This document shows positions 1 to 4,972 of a DNA stretch of 5,516 nt, in pieces. Under the pieces are notes generated by a model. That model had not been told where the DNA came from. It saw nothing but the letters and a program-made list of their open reading frames with translations, and ran no database searches. The stretch comes from Candidatus Magasanikiibacteriota bacterium (GTDB taxonomy: Bacteria > Patescibacteriota > Patescibacteriia > Magasanikbacterales > 2-02-FULL-50-9b). How positions within the stretch are numbered: position 1 is the stretch's first letter; every line of letters begins with the position of its first letter. The stretch covers positions 1 to 5,516 of the forward strand of contig JAPLWO010000081.1 in assembly GCA_026396555.1 (NCBI GenBank), read 5' to 3'. Made by a program: the position numbers and the translations under genes.

Positions 1-271
1 GATCCGCGTGGATTTTACCTAAAAGTTCAAGGATGGTAACAAGGTCTATATTTTCTGCTTTGGTGACGACTTTATCGATTCGCGCTTTTAATAAGCGTGG
101 ATCGCCTGACGCCGCTCCTGCTGCAGCGAGTCCGGTTGCAATAGCAAGCTTCGCCATCAATGTATTAAATTTTGAAGTTTTAGGCCGATCTATTTCATTT
201 ACTTTTTTTGGTGGTGGCGCAAGAGTGTCATGTTCGGTCAATTTTGAGGAATTTGAAAAAAAATTTTCCAT
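1..271 (-). CDS. Hypothetical protein, N-terminal part (runs off left edge)
   Basis: An open frame starts at ATG 271-269 and continues through about 90 codons without a stop to the window edge, so the C-terminus is missing. The product begins MENFFSNSSK. It has a polar, proline-containing start (APPPKK at about 17-22), then a mildly hydrophobic Ala/Gly-rich stretch (LAIATGLAAAGAASGD, about 41-56), then a charged, probably helical segment (RLLKARIDKVVTKAEN). The alanine-rich stretch is too weak to call a membrane segment firmly. I recognise no family. The start is supported by a near-consensus promoter 20-50 bases upstream, which would give a leader of only about 14 nt with no Shine-Dalgarno. 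Its low GC and SD-less start match most genes of the window but not the adjacent upstream orphan at 400-846. Confidence 0.6.
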   Translation of the reverse strand, partial: MENFFSNSSKLTEHDTLAPPPKKVNEIDRPKTSKFNTLMAKLAIATGLAAAGAASGDPRLLKARIDKVVTKAENIDLVTILELLGKIHAD

Positions 272-291
272 ACAGACTATTTTATACGTAA

Positions 292-320
292 AATATACCA
301 AAGTTCCTCTTAAATTTCAA
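292..320 (-). promoter_or_regulatory. Sigma70-type promoter for the left-edge gene
   Basis: On the minus strand, TTGAAA (320-315) and TATATT (297-292) are separated by exactly 17 bases; each differs from consensus at one position. The predicted start of transcription is near 285, leaving about 14 nt before ATG 271 and no room for a normal ribosome-binding site. The region is AT-rich and lies in the 128-base gap between the stop of the 148-aa orphan and this gene. Confidence 0.6.
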
Positions 321-399
321 TATTTGAAAATAAAATCGCGAGGCAAACATGGTATTTCTACGCACATCTACCTCGCTACAGTCACAGGGTCGGGGAAAT

Positions 400-846
400 T
401 CACTTCGATCGTACACTGTACTCAGGTCCGTTCCTCGGAAGCGGGAAGCGAATGGGCTTCCTGTGTACCGTTGGCCAGCGTTTCATCATCCAGATCGCTT
501 TGAGTCGCGCAGAAGTCGCGTTCTCAGATTCAACGAAAATGTGCAGCTGTGCGCCGGCGAATTTTTCACTCGTAGTTCGCGCGCAGTTACCGATTTTCTG
601 TTCCAATGTACTGTGTTTGCCTGGTGTGGTCGCACTGACGATTTGGATCGGGTATTGGTACCGATCGAGACGCTCCTGAAGCTCTTTTTCGAACTTCAGC
701 CGCATTTCCTCGTTTGCGAGGATGATTGCCATGGCGTGCGTGTAAACCGCGACATAGACAATTCGATTTAGGTACGCCCCAATCGATTCGACGGGGTTGC
801 AGCCGTTGCAGCTGAGAACCCAGATAACGTTTGGCTTGTGTTGCAT
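400..846 (-). CDS. Hypothetical 148-aa protein, GC-outlier orphan
   Basis: Complete frame from ATG 846 to TGA 402-400. The start is well supported: minus-strand GGTGGAGG (861-854) lies 7 bases before the ATG, the strongest Shine-Dalgarno in the window, behind a near-consensus promoter. The product opens with a hydrophobic strand and a CxxC pair (VLSCNGCN, Cys13 and Cys16). A hydrophobic stretch follows (about 29-44, RIVYVAVYTHAMAIIL), then a charged amphipathic helix (about 46-62, NEEMRLKFEKELQERLD), a beta-like segment (PIQIVSAT) and a basic C-terminus. I recognise no family; the CxxC alone does not justify calling a redox or zinc protein. The coding region is about 53% GC over 421-840 against about 40% nearby, with more G/C-ending codons, suggesting transfer from another genome or an unusual expression class. 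It appears to be a single-gene transcription unit. Confidence 0.72.
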   Translation of the reverse strand: MQHKPNVIWVLSCNGCNPVESIGAYLNRIVYVAVYTHAMAIILANEEMRLKFEKELQERLDRYQYPIQIVSATTPGKHSTLEQKIGNCARTTSEKFAGAQLHIFVESENATSARLKAIWMMKRWPTVHRKPIRFPLPRNGPEYSVRSK

Positions 847-853
847 GGTTTTT

Positions 854-861
854 CCTCCACC
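854..861 (-). promoter_or_regulatory. Strong Shine-Dalgarno for the 148-aa orphan
   Basis: Minus-strand GGTGGAGG ends 7 bases before ATG 846. It matches the anti-SD core well and fixes the start. It stands out because the other starts in the window have weak or no Shine-Dalgarno sequences. Confidence 0.7.
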
Positions 862-885
862 TGCTGTTTATGACTGTCTATGGTG

Positions 886-914
886 ATACTACCCGAAAGA
901 CTTGATTTTGTCAA
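886..914 (-). promoter_or_regulatory. Near-consensus sigma70-type promoter for the 148-aa orphan
   Basis: Minus-strand TTGACA (914-909, a perfect -35) is separated by 17 bases from TAGTAT (891-886, two differences from TATAAT). Transcription would start near 879, giving a leader of about 33 nt that contains the Shine-Dalgarno. The -35 hexamer overlaps the stop codon (TGA 913-911) of the upstream gene, so the promoter is fused to that gene's end. Confidence 0.7.
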
Positions 915-1419
915 CTCTCGTCTTTTTTCGGGTTAAAAAAAGGTGGCATGTCTTGTACAAGCGTATCTGCGAACGCGCGATTTCTTGGGCGAGGCTCCGG
1001 TGCTGTCGGGGGAGGGGTTTCAGTTTGTGCGGCGCTTGGATCGAGTGGTGGCAACTTTTCTAATGCCGCTCGAACCGCAGCTGCATCGCGCAAATCAACC
1101 GGTCCGGTGTCGTGTTCTCGTGCGTTTTTTCGGTCGCTGACAAGTTCTTCTAATTTTGCTTTAAGTCCATATTTTATCGGAGCGTTTTCAGTTACGTCGT
1201 ATTTTTCTGCACGAATAATTGCATCTTTAAAAATTTGTGTGTCTTCAAAATCAAGTGGAATTTCTTCGCACGTTCGCGTGCTGCAGCGACTTTGGCAGCG
1301 TTCAGTGGAATTTCTAAATTAAAAATTTCGATCAGCTTACTAAAACTATTTGCAAATCGAACCTGTCGATCGATTGTATTGCTGAGCTCTACTGTTTTTT
1401 TAAATTTACTATCGTCCAT
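911..1419 (-). pseudogene. Hypothetical protein gene with a broken reading frame (about 153-169 aa if repaired)
   Basis: The start ATG 1419 lies one base after the smpB stop (TAA-T-ATG), as in a co-transcribed gene. From 1419 the frame reads plausible protein (MDDSKFKKTVELSNTIDRQ..., then an Ala/Arg/Glu helix AAKVAAARERA at 41-51), then degenerates and stops at 1192. The same coding style resumes in another frame from about 1267 (EEIPLDFEDTQIFKDAI...), passes through the in-frame Met at 1093 and ends at TGA 913-911. That C-terminal half has a charged helix, a Pro/Thr-rich linker (PPPTAPEPRPR) and an acidic/basic tail ending KKDES. The shift is net -1 and falls near 1258-1269. One missing base (for example GCG AAA GAA reduced to GCG AAG AA) would explain it, giving 169 aa. 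Deleting a 50-nt repeat-bounded segment would also restore frame, giving 152 aa. A real mutation, an assembly error and recoding cannot be separated here. Family not recognised. Confidence 0.7.
1254..1315. repeat. 12-bp direct repeat with 50-nt period at the frame break
   Basis: AGTGGAATTTCT occurs at 1254-1265 and again at 1304-1315 (plus-strand wording). On the coding minus strand each copy encodes Glu-Ile-Pro-Leu, in the two different frames that make up the broken gene. The distance between copies is exactly 50 nt, so removing one copy plus the intervening bases joins the two frames precisely (NLEIPL followed by DFEDTQ). It may be coincidental repetition of an EIPL peptide, or the footprint of a short duplication or insertion. 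Confidence 0.6.
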
Positions 1420-1420
1420 A

Positions 1421-1870
1421 TTAATATTTTTTTAAATCGCGCTGCATCTCGCGATTAATATCTCGCTGTTTTAAAACTTCTTTTTTCTCGTGTGTTTTTC
1501 GTCCGCGTGCAATTGCAATTTTAAGTTTGATAACTCGACCACGCGTATACATCGAGATAGGGATGACTGCGCATCCACGCGTTTCAATCGCGTCAAAAAT
1601 TTTCTTCAATTCTTTTTTATGAACCAGCAAAACGCGCGTTTGATTTGGATCATATGTCGCAACACCAACCGTTGCTTTTTCATATTTTGGAATGAACGCG
1701 TTTAACAGAACTAATTGGCCCCCAACAATTTTTACAAATGCGCCGCGCAACTTTCCAAATCCCGCGCGAACGGATTTTACTTCTTGTCCTGACAAAACTA
1801 AACCAGCCTCGATCTCATCTAGGATTTCGAAGTCTCGTCGGGCTTGTTTGTTCTCGGCTAATGTTGGCAT
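1421..1870 (-). CDS. smpB: SsrA (tmRNA)-binding protein SmpB
   Basis: SmpB binds tmRNA and delivers it to stalled ribosomes in trans-translation, in the cytoplasm. The 149-aa product has the family's usual length. It carries the N-terminal LAENKQARRDF block (4-14), the hallmark GLVLSGQEVKSVRAG region (23-37), the LLVHKKELKK block (81-90), ISMYTRGRVIKLKIAIARGRK (105-125) and the basic C-terminal tail with RDINREMQR (136-144), the part that enters the decoding centre in characterised SmpB. The usual DKR of the tail is EKK (128-130) here. I chose ATG 1870 because homology begins at PTLAENK; the frame is open further upstream to an ATG at 1915, but that extension runs through the promoter region. 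The broken hypothetical gene follows after one base. The ssrA RNA gene itself is not visible in this window. Confidence 0.97.
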   Translation of the reverse strand: MPTLAENKQARRDFEILDEIEAGLVLSGQEVKSVRAGFGKLRGAFVKIVGGQLVLLNAFIPKYEKATVGVATYDPNQTRVLLVHKKELKKIFDAIETRGCAVIPISMYTRGRVIKLKIAIARGRKTHEKKEVLKQRDINREMQRDLKKY

Positions 1871-1915
1871 ATCTTTCGTTAAACGAGTATACTGTATCAA
1901 GCACATTTTATACAA
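1864..1915. promoter_or_regulatory. Divergent promoters sharing a palindromic -10
   Basis: The palindrome AGTATACT (1886-1893) supplies TATACT on both strands. Rightward: TTGGCA (1864-1869), an 18-base spacer and TATACT (1888-1893), with transcription starting near 1900 and a leader of about 19 nt before ATG 1919. Leftward: a weak -35 TTGTAT (1915-1910), an 18-base spacer and TATACT (1891-1886), giving a start near 1879 and a leader of about 9 nt before smpB ATG 1870. The rightward -35 covers the smpB start codon. Only one polymerase could occupy the site at a time. The rightward promoter is the better match; the leftward -35 is poor. Confidence 0.5.
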
Positions 1916-1918
1916 CTT

Positions 1919-2953
1919 ATGCCAAATTCAACTGTTTCAATAACAACCGATACTATTGCGCGAGTTTTTTTCGTCGCACTTGCATTTTATTTTGCATATT
2001 TGATTCGCGGATCGTTATTGTTGATTTTCATTTCATTTATCATCGCAACGATTATTCAGCCATGGGCAGTGCGTGGTGAAAAATTAAAAATTCCACGTGC
2101 GATTTCTGTCGCGCTCGTGTATCTAGTTGCGCTTGTATTATTTGCGGGTATTGGATGGGTATTAATTCCATTATTCGTTCGTGAAATTTCTCAAATCGCA
2201 ATTAATTTTAGTGGCTACTGGGATAAGGCAGCAATTTTGCTTCCTGCGAATATTGCAGACACATTAAAAGTTGCAGCGCAAAATAATTTAAATGCGATTG
2301 CTGACGCAGCGAAAACCGGACTGACAATTACAGTGTCTGGAATTTTTTCAACCGTACAACGCTTTGTTTCTATCGCGGGTTCATTTGTGATCGTAATTGT
2401 GCTTGCATATTATTTTGTGGTGGAAGAAAAAGCATTGCGTCGTGGATTTTTGCGTGTGCTTCCGGTCCGTTTCGTTTCTGTCACACAGCGCCTTTTACAA
2501 AATGCACAGTATTGGTTAGGCGGTTGGGCACGTGGACAAATCGCGCTCTCCGCAATCATCGGTGTGTGCGTATATATATCGCTACTTATCATCGGCGTTC
2601 CATTTGCGTTTGCACTCGCGGTCCTTGCAGCGCTCTTTGAATTCATTCCATACGCAGGTCCGATTTTTTCCGGATTCTTTGGTGTGTTTTTCGCGTTGAC
2701 CGTTTCGCCGGGCGTCGCGTTGTTTACTGCGATCGCATACTACATCATCCAATTCCTTGAAAATAATTTGCTCGTTCCGAAAGTGATGCAAAAAGCTGCG
2801 GGTGTAAATCCGGTGCTTTCGTTTGTGATGATTATGGTTTCGTATGAAGTGCTCGGCATCGTCGGTGTATTTCTTGGCGTACCGATTGCAGCGCTCATCA
2901 TGGCAATTTTAGAATCAGTTTCGCCGGATATCGAAAAAAAACTTGAAGTATGA
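1919..2953 (+). CDS. AI-2E family (PerM/TqsA/YdiK-type) membrane transporter
   Basis: A 344-aa multispan inner-membrane protein of the AI-2E/UPF0118 family. Members have been linked to autoinducer-2 export, ion/proton antiport or export of other compounds, so the substrate cannot be read from the sequence. Hydrophobic segments lie at about 13-47 (two spans), 61-87, 151-168, 207-229, 231-262, 265-284 and 300-334. The large soluble loop between the third span and the central region (about 88-148) is typical of the family. Conserved motifs: W-L-G-G-W-A-R-G-Q (199-207), EFIPYAGP (241-248), QFLENNLLVPKVM (278-290) and the terminal GIVGVFLGVPIAAL (313-326). Length is normal for the family. No clear Shine-Dalgarno precedes ATG 1919. 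It heads the rightward gene block, divergent from smpB, and its stop overlaps the next start (ATGA at 2950). Confidence 0.95.
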   Translation: MPNSTVSITTDTIARVFFVALAFYFAYLIRGSLLLIFISFIIATIIQPWAVRGEKLKIPRAISVALVYLVALVLFAGIGWVLIPLFVREISQIAINFSGYWDKAAILLPANIADTLKVAAQNNLNAIADAAKTGLTITVSGIFSTVQRFVSIAGSFVIVIVLAYYFVVEEKALRRGFLRVLPVRFVSVTQRLLQNAQYWLGGWARGQIALSAIIGVCVYISLLIIGVPFAFALAVLAALFEFIPYAGPIFSGFFGVFFALTVSPGVALFTAIAYYIIQFLENNLLVPKVMQKAAGVNPVLSFVMIMVSYEVLGIVGVFLGVPIAALIMAILESVSPDIEKKLEV

Positions 2954-3324
2954 AGTCGAGTTCTTTAGTTTCTGTTTTTTCCGGCGTTGCTTTGGTGTTT
3001 GTCGCAGTCGCCGCGCTCATTTGTTTCGTTGCGTTTCAGCAAGGAGCTCCAATTCCGGCCGCAGTAAATATTTTTTCGTCGAACGATGCGATTTCGCAAA
3101 AACAGCAGATCTCAAATTATCTTTCTGCAGCGCTCGCGATTAATGCGCAGTATAAATCAGGTGTACTTTCACGTGATGCAGCGAAACAGCATGCACTTGA
3201 ATTAACAGTGCCCGCGATTTTGCAACAACGACATTTAGAGTGGATCTTGAATCTCGACGCTGGACGAGATGGTGCAATTGACGCTATGATGCAGGAATAT
3301 GCAACGCTTGCAGCAACTCCTTAG
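2950..3324 (+). CDS. Small single-pass membrane or exported protein, unknown function
   Basis: Complete 124-aa frame whose ATG overlaps the stop of the AI-2E gene (ATGA), implying translational coupling. Residues 6-30 form one strong hydrophobic segment (LVSVFSGVALVFVAVAAL...) after a short start with a single Lys, so it is either an uncleaved anchor or a signal peptide. It contains one Cys (25) but no proper lipobox, so I do not call a lipoprotein. The rest (about 45-122) is predicted to be helical and extracytoplasmic (ISQKQQISNYLSAALAIN, then LSRDAAKQHALELT and LEWILNLDAGRDGAIDAMMQ). I recognise no family. Its 3' end overlaps the next gene by 26 bases. Codon style matches its neighbours, so I consider it a real gene. 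Confidence 0.8.
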   Translation: MKSSSLVSVFSGVALVFVAVAALICFVAFQQGAPIPAAVNIFSSNDAISQKQQISNYLSAALAINAQYKSGVLSRDAAKQHALELTVPAILQQRHLEWILNLDAGRDGAIDAMMQEYATLAATP

Positions 3325-3907
3325 TTTATTTAAACACGAAAAAACGCACAGTGTTTTGACGACACTGGCTATTTTAATTGGCGGCATTAGTTTGGCGGCT
3401 TTCCTTGATAGTAAATGGATCGCGATTATTCTTGTTATATTGACGATTGTCTTTGCGGGGAGTTACGCAATTCTTGCGCGCAAAGGAAAACTAATTTCAT
3501 ATTCAACCGTTCATCAGATCGCCGTATTTTTTTTCATGTGGTCACTCGGTTCTGTGTTGTTTGGATTACGTTCGCTTCAAATTGTCTCGCTTCCATTTAT
3601 TGTTGTGCTCGGCGCGTTGCTTGCATATGCAGGCGCATACATCTGGCGATTTCGTACCGACGATACCGGTCGTGCGATTTCATATTTACACGCACTGACA
3701 AATCTTGAATGGTTTGCAATTTTATTATTTGCGCCCGGAAGTTTCATGGTGCTGGGCGCGCTATATGCAATCGCGTTCGGTGTGACTGCGCTATTGTTTG
3801 ATTTGCACGATCAATCAGAAATTCATTATCGCGATTTTGTTCATCCGATTTTGATCGGTCTTGCAATTGCATTTATTTTTATTCTTGGATTCACCTGGTC
3901 ACTATGA
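3299..3907 (+). CDS. Polytopic membrane protein, about six spans, unknown function
   Basis: A 202-aa integral membrane protein. A basic, amphipathic start (MQRLQQLLSLFKHEKTH) is followed by hydrophobic segments at about 18-36, 39-59, 72-91, 96-117, 137-168 (probably two closely packed spans) and 182-201. Few charged residues lie inside spans; a polar loop at about 117-128 (RFRTDDTGR) and another at 168-180 (DLHDQSEIHYRD) separate them. No transporter or enzyme motif is visible, so no function is assigned. ATG 3299 overlaps the preceding gene by 26 bases. AGGA sits only 2 bases before it, a poor spacing, but the next in-frame ATG would remove two or three spans. The end (TGA 3905-3907) overlaps the ATGATG start of the following gene, consistent with one operon. 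Confidence 0.88.
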   Translation: MQRLQQLLSLFKHEKTHSVLTTLAILIGGISLAAFLDSKWIAIILVILTIVFAGSYAILARKGKLISYSTVHQIAVFFFMWSLGSVLFGLRSLQIVSLPFIVVLGALLAYAGAYIWRFRTDDTGRAISYLHALTNLEWFAILLFAPGSFMVLGALYAIAFGVTALLFDLHDQSEIHYRDFVHPILIGLAIAFIFILGFTWSL

Positions 3908-4971
3908 TGAAGCCCCCAACAAACATTCCTCCGCATATTCCGCACGATGCAGAAAATCTTTCTACAGAAAATAAGCGCGTGTCGCCACTCATGTATTTAG
4001 GAATTACTTTGATTGTTGGATCGCTCAGCGGATTTGTTGCTAGTTTGTTTTATGCAGCATACGGACCAAGCGCAAATTCAATCACTACAATTCCACAGCA
4101 ACGCGTTGAACATGTAGCGAATATAATTGATGAACGCGCAGTGAAAAATACACAAGACGCGATCGTTACGTTTACCGGTGATAAAACAGAACAGGTGTTT
4201 GGATATGGAACGGCGATTACGGGCGACGGTTGGTTTATTGCGCCGATTAGTGTTGTAAAATCAAAACATGTTTTGATGCATCCGCAAACGCTCGGCACGA
4301 TTCAGAAAATCGTTGTTGATCCAGCGTCGAATTTAGTTTTTATAAAAACATCGATCATGAATGCGCGTCTACTCGGCTACGCGAGTCTTGATTCGATCGG
4401 TCGCGGATCGCAGCTTTCGATCGTGATGCCACAGACCGTGATTCCAGTGACGCTCCAAGAAACAAATACCTGTATCGCAGAAAAATGTCCGATTGAGCAT
4501 GGAGATAAAATTTCTTTTGCAGCGACTATTGTTGAAACACTTCCACAATTTAATTTGGATGGCGCGCCGGTGATTACGGCGAGCGGGGATCTAGTTGGAA
4601 TCGCGGAACATTCGAACGGTCGTGTGATCATTATTCCAATCGACGAATTGCGTCCGGTCTTTTCTTCGGTGTTTGCGAATAATGTGGCGACGCGTCCACA
4701 ATTTCAAATTCACGCAATCAATATTACGCGCTGGTCAATTGTTGATTTAAACGACACACTTCCACTTCAGGGAATGTTAGTTGAAAGTCCTGCGGTGGCT
4801 CCGCTCAAAGAAGGTGATATAATTACTGCTATCGAACATCAGCCCATCGAATCAGATACGACCTTATTCGATACAGCTGAACAATTAAAAAGTTTGGGTC
4901 ACACGACCATGTCTGTGCTTCGAAAAGGTTCTGCAACACCGATTGATGTAATCGTTCCTATCAAACAATAA
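3904..4971 (+). CDS. Membrane-anchored HtrA/DegP-like pseudoprotease with PDZ domain
   Basis: A 355-aa protein with a cytoplasmic Pro-rich start, one membrane span (about 30-52), a trypsin-like two-barrel domain (about 72-250) and a PDZ domain (about 265-355: LKEGDIITAIEHQPI and MSVLRKGSATPIDVIV are the recognisable PDZ strands). Order and size are those of HtrA-family envelope quality-control proteases. Read against the DegP motifs, the barrel keeps the framework but not the active site. The TNNHVV-like site is APISVV (113-118), with Ser116 for His. The SDIAL-like site is SNLVF (142-146), with Asn143 for Asp. The GNSGG-like site is NLDGA (217-221), with Asp219 for Ser. It should therefore be proteolytically dead and act, if at all, by binding peptides or partners. 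Cys190 and Cys195 could form a disulfide outside the cell. Start is ATG 3904, or ATG 3907 immediately after. No Shine-Dalgarno is seen. Confidence 0.85.
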   Translation: MMKPPTNIPPHIPHDAENLSTENKRVSPLMYLGITLIVGSLSGFVASLFYAAYGPSANSITTIPQQRVEHVANIIDERAVKNTQDAIVTFTGDKTEQVFGYGTAITGDGWFIAPISVVKSKHVLMHPQTLGTIQKIVVDPASNLVFIKTSIMNARLLGYASLDSIGRGSQLSIVMPQTVIPVTLQETNTCIAEKCPIEHGDKISFAATIVETLPQFNLDGAPVITASGDLVGIAEHSNGRVIIIPIDELRPVFSSVFANNVATRPQFQIHAINITRWSIVDLNDTLPLQGMLVESPAVAPLKEGDIITAIEHQPIESDTTLFDTAEQLKSLGHTTMSVLRKGSATPIDVIVPIKQ

Positions 4972-4972
4972 T

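Noticed and set aside
338..376. Inverted repeat GCGAGG/CCTCGC downstream of the 148-aa gene, followed on the minus strand by an AT-rich run, as a terminator.
   Set aside because: The stem is only 6 bp with a loop of 27 nt and the T-run is interrupted. It is too weak to call as an intrinsic terminator.
33..503. Plus-strand open frame of 156 codons across the left gene and the gap.
   Set aside because: It overlaps two better minus-strand genes, its composition is not protein-like in the gap, and it has no promoter or SD. It is antisense shadow.
1258..1269. Programmed -1 ribosomal frameshift in the broken gene.
   Set aside because: No slippery heptamer of the X XXY YYZ type is present at GCG AAG AAA TTC, and slipping back one base loses codon-anticodon pairing. 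I saw no obvious stimulatory hairpin.
948..1322. Plus-strand open frame of 124 codons opposite the broken gene.
   Set aside because: It is Ser/Arg/Phe-rich shadow translation of the minus-strand gene, whose two segments have clearly more protein-like sequence.
1871..1915. Extended SmpB start at ATG 1915.
   Set aside because: It would add 15 residues (MYKMCLIQY...) without family similarity and would run through the promoter gap.
2950..3040. Lipoprotein signal around Cys25 of the 124-aa protein.
   Set aside because: The residues before the Cys (Ala-Leu-Ile) do not fit a lipobox, and the hydrophobic stretch continues past it.
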